27,500 nucleotides of DNA from Prorocentrum cordatum (taxonomy: Eukaryota; Sar; Dinophyceae; Prorocentrales; Prorocentraceae): the NCBI GenBank assembly GCA_963575745.1, contig CAUYUJ010008627.1, positions 1 to 27,500 on the forward strand, written 5' to 3'. Below, piece after piece: positions 1 to 9,249 of the stretch (positions are counted from its first letter, which is position 1; each line of letters begins with the position of its first letter). The notes under the pieces were generated by a model, which worked only from the letters and a program-made list of their open reading frames with translations, made no database searches and was not told the DNA's origin. The position numbers were made by a program, and so were the translations under genes.

Positions 1-65
1 ACCGCGATGCCAGCCGGCATGGCTCTCATCGTTGCTGGACTGGTTCCGTGCCCGAACACGGAAAC

Positions 66-90
66 GCCACGGTGGCTTTGCAACCGTGGC
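66..90. other. Perfect 8-bp stem hairpin
   Basis: Bases 66-73 (GCCACGGT) are the exact reverse complement of 83-90 (ACCGTGGC), with a 9-base loop. A second, smaller hairpin (CCGTG at 46-50, CACGG at 57-61) lies just upstream. No gene or known regulatory element is recognisable beside them. Such stems arise by chance in GC-rich DNA, so only the structure is claimed. Apart from these, 1-205 shows nothing recognisable. Confidence 0.5.
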
Positions 91-209
91 TCTTTGGGGA
101 CACATGTAGCGACGTTCTGGGCATGAACATGGTTCAGCCAAGTCGTTCCATGTGCCTTATACCTCCTTCGCGGGGTTCGACGAGTTGATTCGCGGACGAA
201 AATTGTGAC

Positions 210-400
210 ACTGAGGCGTCTTCGGATTTCTGGCGTGTTGGGTGTCTGTACTTTGAAAGCGTTTCTGAGTGTCGGGAGGCCCATTGGGCCGCGTCTCGGG
301 TGTCTGGTGCGTTTTGCGTCTGAGGGTGTCTGGGGGCTCTGGGTGTATGGGGGTGTCGGGGGGCATTGGGCGTTTGGGCTTTCTCTGCGTGTCGGTGGTC
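210..400. repeat. Degenerate GGTGTCTGGGG-type repeat
   Basis: A loosely repeated theme of about 12-14 bases (GGTGTCTG followed by G/T-rich sequence) recurs through this stretch. Open frames on both strands here are made of the repeat and have biased composition (Thr/Pro/Asp-rich on the minus strand), so I do not call a gene. Confidence 0.35.
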
Positions 401-461
401 GCGCTTCGTCTCTGAATTGCGCGCGTGGAAGCACGCGGCTGCATTTTAGCATTGTCCACGG

Positions 462-822
462 ATGCCTCCGAAAACATCGTCGCCAGCTTCTTTTGTCGCA
501 GCCGCAGCCGCGTTTGTCAAGCAATTGCACTTCAGTTTTTTTTTGGGTTCTGCGACCTCGTCGCACGGATGGTGCATCTTAAGCCGCATGAGGCTGCGGG
601 GCGCACTCATATTGACTTGCATGTGCCAGAGATGCCGCAGACGTGGTTCCGCACGGCCACGGTTAACGTCCCCGCGGGCAGTCACATCGCGGGAACGCGA
701 GAGGTGCCAGCATATGAATTCCAAGCGCACGTGCGTCGCATGATGCGCGAACCAGGGGGCGGCCTCTCGGAGCGTGTACCAGAGAAGAAAAGCGCGCCAG
801 CGGATGTCCCTGAATGCGCAAA
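462..822 (+). CDS. Broken coding island, unknown protein
   Basis: An ATG at 462 opens a frame beginning MPPKTSSPASFV with an Ala-rich stretch. After a T9 run (536-544) the protein-like signal moves to another frame, which reads for about 90 residues with balanced composition, including HLKPHEAAGRTHIDLHVPEM and VPAYEFQAHVRRMM. It then enters the G-run block after 820. The frame change coincides with the homopolymer, so either a one-base read error or a real frameshift explains it. I recognise no domain. It may be a first exon whose continuation lies elsewhere. The coding call rests only on residue composition. Confidence 0.35.
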
Positions 823-1127
823 GGGGGGGGGGGCTCGCAGAACCCCCCGCCCCTCCCCCCTTTCCAAGGGGGGGGTGGGATTTTCGACCCCCCCCCCTCT
901 CCCCTTCCCCCGTTAAGAGAGGGGGGGTACGGAGGGGGGGGTCCAGACCCCCCCCCCTTACCCTCCTTGGCACTGGAAACAAGAGGGGGGTGGGTCCGCG
1001 CCTCCCCCCTTTCCGTCTTGGCGCTGGAAAGGGGCGGGGCGGCGGACCCCCCCCCTCCTGTGCGCCGGAGAGGGCGCCGGGGAGGGGGGGCCTCTCTTGC
1101 TTTTCCTTTCTGCGCCGGAGAAGGTGT
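823..1127. repeat. Poly-G/poly-C block with complementary runs
   Basis: Runs of 6-11 G and 6-10 C alternate, often as CCCCCC(TTT)CC followed by GGGGGG, so neighbouring runs can pair into hairpins. The theme 'ccttggcactggaaa' or 'cgtcttggcgctggaaa' recurs about every 60 bases, suggesting a decayed tandem unit. The long Pro/Gly-rich open frames across this block come from the runs and are not called as genes. Confidence 0.75.
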
Positions 1128-2452
1128 GTAGGGAGTGCGGAGTTGGGAGTGGAGAGTAGTGAGCAGTGAGTGGTGAGTCAGTGCGTAGTGAGTGGTGAGT
1201 TTTGGGTAGTGATCACTGGGTAGTGAGTGGCGAGTAGGGAGTAGGGAGTGGGGAGTAGTGAGTAGTGAATAATGAGTAGTGTGCACTGATAAGTGAGTAG
1301 TGAGTAGCGAGTAGTGAGTAGTGATTAGTGAGTAGTGAGTAGCGAGTAGCGAGTAATGAGTACTGAGTAGGGAGTAGGGAAAATGAGTAGTGGGTAGTGA
1401 GTAGTGGGTAGTGGGTAGTGGGTAGTGGGTGGCGAGTAGTGATTAGTGAGTTGTGAGTAGTGAGTAGTGCGTAGTGCGTAGTGAGTAGTGAGTTGTGAGC
1501 AGTGAGTAGTGAGTAGTGAGTAGTGAGTAGAGAGTAGCGAGAAGTGCGTAGTGAGTTGTGAGTAGTGAGTAGTAAATAGTGGGTAGTGAGTAGTGAGTAG
1601 TGAGTAGTGATGAATAGAGTGTAGTGGGTAGTGGCAGTGGGTAGTGAGTAGTGAGTAGCGAGTAGGGAGTAGCGAGTAGTGAGTAGTGAGGAGCGAGTAG
1701 GGCGTAGCGAGTAGTGAGTAGTCAGTAGAGAGTAGTCAGTAGTGAGTAGTGGGTAGTGATTAGTGAGTAACGAGTAGGGAGTAGCGAGTTGTGAGTAGTG
1801 AGTTGTGAGTAGCGAGTAGGGAGTAGGGAGTAGGGACTAGTGAGCAGTGAGTAGCAAGAAGTGGGTAGCGAATAGTGGGTAGTGAGTAGCGACTAGTGAG
1901 TAGTGAGTAGTGGGTAGTGAGTAGTGACTAGTGATTAGTGACTTGTGACTAGTGACTAGAGAGTATGTAGTGACTAGTGAGTAGGGAGTCGTGAGTAGTG
2001 AGTAGTGAGTAGCAGGGAGGGAGTAGTGAGTATTGAGTAGCGAGTATGGGAGTAGCGAGTAGTGATTACTGAGTACTGTGTAGTCAGTATTGTGTAAGGA
2101 GTAGGAAGTAGCGAGTAGTGGGTAGTGAGTAGTGATTTCTTGGCAATGAGTAGTGAGTAGTGAGTAGCGGATAGTTGGTAGTGGGTAGTGAGTAGTGGTC
2201 AGTGAGTAGCGAGTGGGGAGTAGTGAGTAGTGATTTGTGAGTAATGAGTATTAAGTGGTGGGTAGTGAGGAGTGAGAGTAGTGATTTCTTGGCAATGAGT
2301 AGTGAGTAGTGAGTAGCGGATAGTTGGTAGTGGGTAGTGAGTAGTGGTCAGTGAGTAGCGAGTGGGGAGTAGTGAGTAGTGATTTGTGAGTAATGAGTAT
2401 TAAGTGGTGGGTAGTGAGGAGTGAGTAGCGGGTAGGGAGGAGGGAGTAGTGA
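1128..2452. repeat. Degenerate 7-bp tandem array (GTAGTGA)
   Basis: About 1.3 kb is built from variants of a 7-base unit (GTAGTGA, with GTAGCGA, GTAGGGA and GTTGTGA as common variants), roughly 190 unit lengths. The unit is strongly strand-asymmetric: the plus strand is G/A/T with almost no C. It is 7 bp like the TTTAGGG telomere repeat but is not that sequence. Open frames here (Thr-His-Tyr-Ser-Leu-Leu repeats on the minus strand) are artefacts. A second short patch of the unit lies at 3470-3640. Confidence 0.92.
2131..2428. repeat. Exact 149-bp tandem duplication inside the 7-bp array
   Basis: Bases 2131-2279 and 2280-2428 appear identical by eye, both beginning AGTGATTTCTTGGCAATGAG and ending GGTAGTGAGGAGTGAG at a constant offset of 149. 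The surrounding heptamers differ every unit or two, so identity over 149 bases indicates a recent duplication, or an assembly or read artefact. Confidence 0.85.
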
Positions 2453-2464
2453 GTCGAAACCAAT

Positions 2465-2645
2465 TGCCCTAGCCAGCTCAACCTGCCAATCCGTCCAACC
2501 AGCCAGCCAGCCCACCCAGCCACCCCGCCACCAGCCAACCCGTCAGCCAACCAGCCCAGCCGCCCACCCCGTCATCCCACCAACCAGCCGATCCCCTTCG
2601 CCTGCTCTCCGTGCCCAACCAGCCACCCTGCCAGCCCGCTTTCCC
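2465..2645. repeat. CCAGCC/CCAACC microsatellite-like array
   Basis: Imperfect repeats of CCAGCC, CCAACC and CCACCC start just after the 7-bp array. They give a Trp/Gly/Ala-rich open frame on the minus strand, which I treat as spurious. The following stretch 2650-2920 (G8 run near 2676, otherwise GC-rich unique DNA) shows no gene I can support. Confidence 0.75.
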
Positions 2646-2929
2646 CCGCCGTCTGCCCTCCGTCACCGCCGAGAGGGGGGGGAAGTGTTTCTTGCCAGCG
2701 AAAACCAGAAAACTAGCCCTCCCGGGGGCCGGCGGGATAGCGGGGAGGGGGCAAATCGCACCGTGCTATGCAGGGCCCGGAATGGCGGGGGGGGTGCCCG
2801 GCACGTTTCGGGCTTCACGTGTGTAGCTGTCGTCATTTTTCAACGTCCACCGCGCCCTCTCTCTCAATGGGAAGGCTCCCATCCTTGAAATTGTCGTCAA
2901 TTTTGAAGCCCCGCGCGTGGCTTCAGAGC

Positions 2930-3260
2930 CGCCAAGAGGTCCCAGGAGGTTTCAGGAGGCATCAGGAAGCTCCAGGAGGCTTCAGGACGTCCCCGGAGGC
3001 CGCGGGGATCTTAAGGGGGCTCCAGGACGCTCCAGGAGGTCCCAGGATGCCCCGCGAGGTCCTACAAGGCCCCAGGAGGTCCCATCACGCTCCGTACGTA
3101 TCCTGAACGACCCAAAAGTTTCAGAACGCTGCGGGCGCCCTTGGAGGGCTGAGGATACCCTAGGAGAGCCCAGGAGGTTTCAAGAGGCCGAAGGAAGTCC
3201 CCAGAGGTTGCTATCCCAGGAGGCCCCCGGGATTACCAGGAGGCCCCATGAGGTCCCATG
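2930..3260. repeat. Degenerate about 12-bp CCAGGAGGTTTC minisatellite
   Basis: Variants of CCAGGAGG followed by TTTC, CTCC or TCCC recur about every 10-13 bases. A plus-strand frame reads Arg/Pro/Ser-rich repeats such as RRSQDAPRGPTRPQEVP, but its composition follows the repeat and no start or domain supports a gene. Confidence 0.7.
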
Positions 3261-3277
3261 GCCCATCACGCCCGAGG

Positions 3278-3382
3278 TAGGGGGGGGGGGCGGAGGAGGG
3301 GGGGGACGTGGAGGAAGGGAGGAGGAGGACAAGGGCAAGGAGGAGGAGGAGGACGAGGAGAAGGATGAGGAGGACGAGCATT
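3278..3382. repeat. G-run and GGA-rich purine tract
   Basis: A G11 run and a G8 run, then GGA/GAG triplets, give a nearly pure purine plus strand. The predicted Gly/Glu-rich (plus) or Ser/Pro-rich (minus) peptides are artefacts of the tract. Such tracts can form triplex or G-quadruplex structures, but nothing shows a function here. Confidence 0.75.
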
Positions 3383-3469
3383 GATGAGGTTCGAAGCCAG
3401 CATGTTCACAGAGGACGCCCCGGCAATACACTTGGTCCAAGTGGTTTACTACCCTGTGAGGGGCGTTAC

Positions 3470-3640
3470 ATGCGTAGGGAGTAGCGAGTTAGCGAGTAGT
3501 GGGTGTGGGTTAGTGAGTAGTGGATAGTTGATTGAGTCGGAGTATGAGTGGGGGGTATGAGAAGGAGTAGGCAATAGAGTAGTCAGTAGTGAGGCATGAG
3601 TATGAGTAGTGAATACTCTTGGGGCTGGGGTTAGTGGTTG
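3470..3640. repeat. Second patch of the GTAGTGA-type 7-bp repeat
   Basis: Sequence such as GGGAGTAGCGAGTTAGCGAG and GTTAGTGAGTAGTGGATAG carries the same heptamer theme as 1128-2452, in the same orientation, but more decayed. It is separated from the main array by about 1 kb of other repeats, suggesting one older array later broken up or a dispersed family. Confidence 0.7.
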
Positions 3641-3679
3641 GTAGGGTTGGGAGCTTGGGTTAGGGTAGACTAGGGGTAG

Positions 3680-3935
3680 GGGTGGCGGGGGTCGGCTTTC
3701 CGGAGTAAGGGGGAGGGTCGGCCTGCGAAAGGAGGGGGGGCACGCGGCCAAAGTGGCGAAGGGGGGGGGGGGGGGGGGGGGCGGGGGAGGGTGCCCTTTC
3801 TTTATGAAAAGGTGTGGGGAGGGGGGTGGTGGGGGAGCGACGACGGACCAGGATAGGGAAGGGGTGGGGGGGGGGGTCCGACGACGGATCGGAGAAGGGG
3901 AGGGGGGGCACCCCCCACCCAGGGGGATCCAGCGG
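3680..3935. repeat. Poly-G-rich block with a G21 run
   Basis: Bases 3761-3781 are an uninterrupted G21 run, followed by several G6-G9 runs to about 3910. Runs this long are prone to length error in any sequencing chemistry, so reading frames crossing them are unreliable. The long Gly-rich plus-strand frame starting here is not called in this part. Confidence 0.8.
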
Positions 3936-4056
3936 CGCGCCCTCCCAGAGAAGCGCGAGGGCGGCGCTGGCAGCGCCGCCCAGGCCACCCGGTCTCCGCG
4001 TCAGAGCACCCCAGAATATGGAGAAAAAAAGCCCGTGATCAGCCAGTTGAGCGCAG

Positions 4057-4696
4057 GTGTCAGCCTCGGCGGCTGTTCCGGGGAGCGGGGAGGTCGGGGC
4101 GGAGGGCCCTGCCTTCACCATCGCAGATTTCGCGGAAGTGGCTTCTCAGGCCCTCGGAGCCCACGGGCACGTGTCCGAGGCGGCCCCCACGGGCGGTGCC
4201 CGCGCAGCGCCCGAGAAGGTGAAACGCCCCAGCGGTTGGCTTGCGAATTTGTGTCGAGACCTTCTCGGCGCGAGTTGATTGACGTGTCAGGCCCCGGCCC
4301 TCCGAGTCCGAGGGCCGCTTCTGCTGCAGAGGTCAGTCCTCCACCTTCTAGCGCGTCTCAGTCGCAGGGCAGGCGCGCGCCAGCGCCAAGAGGCCGCCAC
4401 CTGTCGATGGCGAGCCCCCGCCAGCGAAGAGAAACCCGCGCGACGGAGCTGCGGCCCCGACGCAACGGGGTATCTCAGAGCTTTTCGGTGCGACTGCTGC
4501 CTCTGCAGGGGCAGCGGCATCGCCCGAGAGCAGCAGTGCCGCCGCGGCCGCTGCTGCCAGCAATTCCGAGCCACTGGACAGCCTCGACCCGTTTGCGACG
4601 CATGGGCATCGCGTCGAGGGAATGTGTGCGCTCCGTCGCGACATGCATGGGGCGGATGAGTCAGCTGCCTCGCAATTTCATTGGAGCAAGAAGTAG
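4057..4696 (+). CDS. Coding island in three frames, unknown Ala/Pro-rich protein
   Basis: Protein-like sequence passes through all three plus frames. First, a 70-residue stretch includes FTIADFAEVASQALGAHGH and RPSGWLANLCRDLLG, ending at TGA 4276-4278. Next, about 30 Ser/Pro-rich residues (4270-4370). Last, from about 4375 to TAG 4694-4696, a stretch reads KRPPVDGEPPPAKRN, then QRGISELF (4463-4486), an Ala run, and LDPFATHGHRVEGMCALRRDM. The basic KRPP/PPAKR segment resembles a nuclear localisation signal, and QRGISELF loosely resembles a PCNA-interacting peptide but lacks the first aromatic residue. No ATG start is evident. The gene is broken or spliced, and I do not recognise the family. 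Confidence 0.4.
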
Positions 4697-6345
4697 GCCC
4701 CCAATCTTTGCGCTGCAGGGGAAGGAGGACGAACGTGGAAGGAGGAGTAACATGGTGAAGGGATGTATGGGGTTGTCTTGATTCCAGGGGAGATGACGAG
4801 GGGGGAGGGATGGTCGCCCACGTCGCGTGGCCCCATGCCCCTGCAACCTTGAGCCATCTGTCACGTTTCCAGTTTGATGTCGTGTGATTCGCAAGGCTCA
4901 GGCGCAAGGACGCCCTTCGTCAGTCATGCGGTCTTGGGCGCGAGGACGCCCACGGCCCACGGCCGAACCCTTGGGGGCAAGTTGCGATCAAGCTCGGTTG
5001 GTTTCACCGCGCATTGTTCTGCGCAAATGAGCGATGGCCACTTCTTCGGCGATTCATCGTCGCTGTTTCAGCCCCTGGGATCCGAATGGGCACCCTTGAG
5101 CCTCCATATTGGGCTACACGCTTTCTGCGCTTTCGGTCTTTTGGGCCCTTGGGCGTCTTGGGGTGCACGGCTGCGCGCGGTCGCAACGCGCGTTGCCGCC
5201 CGCCCTTGGTCAAGGCAACCCGCCTTGACATCTCCTATGGGGAGTGGCGGTTGAGGGTACGCGATGCGTCTGGATTTCTCTGCAGCGTTGCCTCGCGGTG
5301 CTCCTGACGCCGTCCCTGATTGGGCCCTTGGGCTGATCTTGTGCGCCTCTCAGGGCCTTCTTGGGACCCCCACTGGGCCTGCCTGCCCCCCCCCCCCCCC
5401 CTGTGGTAACCTTGGGCGCTCACTTAGGGCTCTCTCAGTGCCTCCTGCGTTGCGCTGCACGATGTGCGCTGCGTGCTCTTACACCCCCTCTGTTCCAAAC
5501 ACTTCGCTCAGGGAAGTCTCTGGATGGGTGACGGGAACGTGCTAAGCGTTGAATATATGCATGGTCAGGACATACTCACGCCGATGGCAACGACGACAGC
5601 ACGACGGCAACCACGACGATTTTCGAACACGCTCACTGTTCGCATGTCGTTGTCGTCGTTGCCGTCGTGGCGACCACGTCGAGCGCAGCGCTGGGGGTCA
5701 CGACTGCGGGTGCTGCTTGCAATGTTGCAATGCGCTCGGTGTGGGGCGTGCTTTGTGGTGCAGGCTAGACATGCGGTGGCACCTTCTTGGTGTTTGCTAT
5801 GTGAGGCAATATGCAGCAACGTGCAAACTATGTGGCGCACTGCACAATGGCGCAAGCTATGTAGGCCGCTCTGACCTAAGCGCGTCCGAAACAGACGGCT
5901 TCACGTGCCGAGGTGTCCCATGAAAGGAGGATCAGCGGATTTTGGAATGGTTTGGGCGTTGTGGCCGAGCCAATGTTCTGCGTGCAAACGCCTGCATTCA
6001 ACGTGAAACGTCCATCAATCAAACGCTCATGCGTCGGTAAAGGGCGTAGGGATGTGTCTTCTTTTGGGGCCTGCCCATGTGGATTCGGGCCCCCCGGCAG
6101 AACTAGTGGTTGCGAACCGCGGCCCGCCGCGACGAACGATGACGATCGATGGCGGGTCCAACGGTGATTGGCGACGACGACGACGGCCGACGACGAAAGA
6201 CAAACAATGAATAACGACGAGCTTCGACGGCTAGTGACGCCGCATTTGTGTAGCAGTTTTGGCCGCAAGGCTGGTGTCTTCGAGAGTCCAGGCCCCGCCG
6301 GGCCCTGGCCCTGGCCGCTCCTCCGACCAGAACAAGCAAGCAGCG
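4697..6345. other. No supported gene; C16 run and inverted repeat
   Basis: This 1.65 kb is GC-rich mostly unique sequence. It has a C16 run at 5386-5401, a 12-bp inverted repeat (5600-5611 with 5658-5669) and a GAC-rich patch at 6168-6200. Several open frames of 70-135 codons exist on both strands, but none has a recognisable motif, consistent composition or a convincing start. Confidence 0.5.
5600..5669. other. 12-bp inverted repeat, 46-base loop
   Basis: CACGACGGCAAC at 5600-5611 is the exact reverse complement of GTTGCCGTCGTG at 5658-5669. CGACGA-type flanking bases could extend the stem with bulges. The two arms could fold into a hairpin in RNA or a cruciform in DNA. No adjacent gene gives it a role. 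Confidence 0.55.
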
Positions 6346-7077
6346 ATGGCAGCAGCAGGTCATGCAGACTTGCTGGGGCCGCGGCCCGGCGACGAGCAGA
6401 GCGCCTCTGCGGCGGCGGCGCCTGTCGACGCCGCTGACGCCCCAGCGATGGCGACCCCCGTCAGGTCCAATGCAGCGGCCTCGGTGACCGACGGCAGCCT
6501 AGCCGCGGGGTCACCGGGCACCAGCTCAGGGTCACCAGCCGTCGCTGCGCCGCTGGCCTCTGCGCGCATGGGGCCCCGCAAGAAACTTGCGCAGGACGTG
6601 CGCCTGTCGCAGGGCAAGGCGCTGAGATTGATCAAGTCGCTCTCGAAGGAGATCGAGGAATCTGATAACGTCGGGGAAATTCGCCTTCCCGAACGCGATG
6701 ACGATCACCTACTAGCAGACCAGCAGCCCTCGCATGATGGATCTGAAGGTCTGGGAGTCCAACGACGAGAAGAAGCTCAAGAAGCAGTTCGCACGCAAGT
6801 GCATTTGTCATTCCGGCAGCGCGTCCATCGAGCAGCCCGTGATCCAGGCGAAGAAGAATTTCAGCACTCGCTGCCAGAGGCTCGTGGACTGCACGCCCGA
6901 CATCATCGCGCTGCCAGACGCCATCCCGCATGACGGGGCTGACAGCCCTGTCGCTGCTCCTGACATTGGAGGCGTGGCCGCGCTGGTCGACTCGGGCTGG
7001 TCTTCGTCGTCGTCCTCTTCGGGGAGTGCTGCTGTCCCCAGCGCGGTCGCGGCGCCGCCCGCTGCCTACGAGTCCAA
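6346..7077 (+). CDS. Coding island, unknown protein with Lys-rich helix
   Basis: ATG 6346 starts MAAAGHADLLGPRPGDEQSA, followed by an Ala/Ser/Pro-rich low-complexity segment of about 70 residues. A charged stretch likely to be helical follows: RKKLAQDVRLSQGKALRLIK, then SLSKEIEESDN. Between about 6670 and 6733 the signal moves to another plus frame, near a GGGG at about 6674, and continues as MMDLKVWESNDEKKLKKQFA, CICHSGSASIEQPVIQAKKN and CTPDIIALPDAIPHDG into a Ser-rich run. The frame stays open to TGA 7142-7144, but protein-like character fades after about 7077, so a splice donor may lie there. Function unknown. Confidence 0.45.
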
Positions 7078-7149
7078 GGGCGACGGCGGATTCCGACTCC
7101 GACTAGCTGCTTGGTCTAGGTCGGCAACAAGAAGGCATCTCTGAGGCCC

Positions 7150-7383
7150 CGGGGGGCATGGGGCAATCCTGCAGATTGCTCGCCTTTTCGCTTCGTGGCC
7201 AGCTGTGCTCGCACGTTCGTCAGCTTGGGCGAGGCCAGCTGCATGCTTGATTTCGTCCGCAGGTGCGGCCCTAGGATTCTGGAGCTCCAGGAAGCGCGTG
7301 CAAGAGAGCGCCGCCACCGCGAGGTGGCTACCAGCAGGGGCTGGATAGATGCGGGGCTACTACGGCGAGGAGGTGGAGGATGA
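7150..7383 (+). CDS. Short coding island or exon, unknown
   Basis: A plus frame different from the end of the previous island reads AWGNPADCSPFRFVASCART, then FVSLGEASCMLDFVRRCGPR and a charged helix-like ILELQEARARERRHREVATS, ending at TGA 7381-7383 after a Gly/Arg-rich tail. There is no ATG near the beginning. It follows the 6346-7077 island closely on the same strand, so it may be the next exon or the same frame after an indel. No domain recognised; the last residues (GGG) probably belong to the purine-rich repeat beginning at about 7370. Confidence 0.35.
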   Translation, partial: RGAWGNPADCSPFRFVASCARTFVSLGEASCMLDFVRRCGPRILELQEARARERRHREVATSRGWIDAGLLRRGGGG

Positions 7384-8080
7384 GGAGGAGAAGGATGCGA
7401 GGAGGACGGGGGGGACTGAGAAGGGAAGGATGCAGGATGGGGACGGCGGAGGGGATAGAGGGAGGATGCGTGAGCATTCGCTTTGCCATTCGCTCAGCAC
7501 TGGCGGTGCGAGACCATCGATGCCCCTGTCAGTTTGTCCACGGTGAGGTCTTCGCTCTGCCGCTCGCTATTCCACCTTGGTCCGCGCCCCCACCCCCCTC
7601 CCCCATCTTCGCAATTGGGCCCAGGTTCCGCGCAGCAGCGCGTAGCGCGCCGAGCGTGGCATCGCATAGCATAGCACAAGGGTCAAGTGCGCATCGCCAG
7701 CTGTGGATGTAGCACTGCATTGCAGTGCGCGTCAGGCCGGAGCGGTTCACAGCACAGAAACACAACGTCCGTCAGCATAGCACGCGGTAGCCTAAGCGTC
7801 GCATAGCTTGCGAGGCGCCTCGCATCCAACCAAGGGGGCCAGTGTATTACAATATGATTTGTTCCAGATGCCTTAACAGCCATGTCCGATCATAACAGGC
7901 AGCTTGTAGCATAGCCAGCAAAGCATCGCAACACAAATGGCAACGACAGCGCAGACAACAGCGGATACAGCAGCTCAACGCATTCAGTACCTCAGCATCC
8001 CGCGCGTAGCGGTCACAGAAGGTAAGATTCAGGAGGCGCATGATGGCACGTGTCGGGACTTGGCGAGTGAATTCTTCGGC
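7384..8080. other. No supported gene; purine-rich tract and CATAGCA motifs
   Basis: A GGA/GAG-rich tract (7365-7470) is followed by GC-rich unique sequence with scattered copies of the short theme CATAGC(A) (around 7667, 7777, 7803, 7911). The same theme in looser form (GCTATGC, GCCATGCTG) appears near 16070-16190. No open frame here has recognisable protein features. Confidence 0.4.
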
Positions 8081-8081
8081 C

Positions 8082-8265
8082 AGTGAGTTACCTGCGCAGC
8101 GAGGGCCTTGCGCAGTGCGGACCCCGAACAGTGAGGGGCCTGAACAGCGAGTTCCCTGACCATTGAGGACCCTGAACAGTGAAGCTCGCGTGTCCCTGAG
8201 CAGTGAGCTCCTTGAGCAGTGAGTTTCCTGAACAGCGCGGTCCCTGAGAATAGGGGGTCTCAGGA
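8082..8265. repeat. Degenerate 16-18-bp minisatellite (CCTGAACAGTGAGTTC)
   Basis: Units such as CCTGAACAGCGAGTTC, CCTGACCATTGAGGAC, CCTGAGCAGTGAGCTC and CTTGAGCAGTGAGTTTC follow one another for about ten copies with substitutions and small indels. Unit length varies between 15 and 18 bases. No gene lies in it. Confidence 0.75.
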
Positions 8266-8394
8266 ACCGCTGGCGTTCAGCATTGGTCGAGCGAGTTGGC
8301 TCGTGCCTGGTCGCCCCTGGCCCAAGCAAGGGGCTTTATTTTTAAATGAATTGTCAGAAGTACGTCGCTACACTCTCAGCGCCCTCGCGGCCAG

Positions 8395-9232
8395 TTGGCC
8401 TCGCCGAGGGCCATGGCAGACCGCAGGGCGAAAGCTGCGACCATGGGGGGGCAACCGAGATTGCGGCCTCCACCGTCAACCGTGGGGCCCAGGACTGGAG
8501 GTTCCTCGGCAGGCGCAGGTCGCCAGACTTTGCCCACGACGGCGCCCTCGTCGTCGCAGGAGCAAGGTGAGAGCGCCTGGCAGGCCCACCAGTCGGCTCC
8601 GCCTCTTATGTTTCATCCACATGGAAAAGATGGGCCAAGGGCAGCTCGTTTGCACGAGGAAGTCGCGTGCTAGAAATTTGTTCCTGATGGGGCATGGGGC
8701 GCATGCGAGGTCGTCGCGAAGAAGGGCGGGCCAAACTACACAGCCATCGGACCATCGTGCGAGAGGTGCGCGACGACTGCGCTGGCTTCATTTGGGCACG
8801 AGGGTTCGGCGATGGAGGCCCTGGCGAAAGCCAACTCTGAGAAACCGTTCGACGAGTCTTTCCCGAATGCAGTGGCAATGCTTGAGAAGTCCAGGGCCCC
8901 CCCCACAGGTGCCGTCAAACCGCTCTTCGCTGCGAATCGGGGGGCAACGGCCTTCTGCCGCGCGACCTTGCGCAAGAGGGGCCTCGCCGTGGACGGATGC
9001 AAGAAGCGCGTTTCCGACGGCAGGGGACCTAAAGGAAACGGGCAGGCCGATTCAGGATCTCCGCCACCCCGACCACCTCAAGTCGCACTCCAAGGGCGTG
9101 CTTGTCAACGATGAGCCTTGTCTGTCAGGGATCGGGGCCCTCTACGAGCGCGGCCTGGAGGAGAGCGCGTGCTGTGGGGAGTTCAAGCAGAGGTGGGTGG
9201 TCAACCAACGTGCTAGACTGACGTTGCAATAA
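8395..9232 (+). CDS. Coding island, unknown Cys-containing protein
   Basis: The plus frame containing ATG 8413 (MADRRAKAATMGG) reads a Pro/Ser/Gly-rich N-terminus to TAG 8671-8673. Directly after that stop the same frame continues with strongly protein-like sequence: KFVPDGAWGACEVVAKKGGP, then NYTAIGPSCERCATTALASF, then a long helical-looking stretch with ANSEKPFDESFPNAVAMLEK. Near 9016-9030 (beside GGGG) it moves one frame and continues AGDLKETGRPIQDLRHPDHL, KGVLVNDEPCLSGIGALYER, then EESACCGEFKQRWVV, ending at TAA 9230-9232. The CERC pair and upstream Cys suggest a zinc-binding module, by inference only. The TAG may be a base error, an intron border or real damage. Confidence 0.45.
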
Positions 9233-9249
9233 CAAACCAGAGCGTCGGG

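Noticed and set aside
1128-2452. Minus-strand Thr/His/Tyr/Ser/Leu repeat proteins
   Set aside because: The open frames come directly from the heptamer array; no start context, domain or conserved phase.
3753-4056. Extension of the 4057-4696 island upstream as a Gly-rich N-terminus
   Set aside because: The frame runs through a G21 tract and other G runs, so both the frame and the residues are artefacts.
4850-4862. Reverse-strand DinoSL-like CTTGAGCCA
   Set aside because: Only nine bases match and the next positions diverge completely from the leader, as expected by chance.
5447-5545. Possible 5S rRNA or 5S-derived SINE, from GGATGGGTGAC followed by GGGAAC
   Set aside because: Only about 20 bases resemble the 3' part of 5S rRNA. 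The spacing between the two phrases is too short, and the internal promoter boxes and 5' half cannot be aligned.
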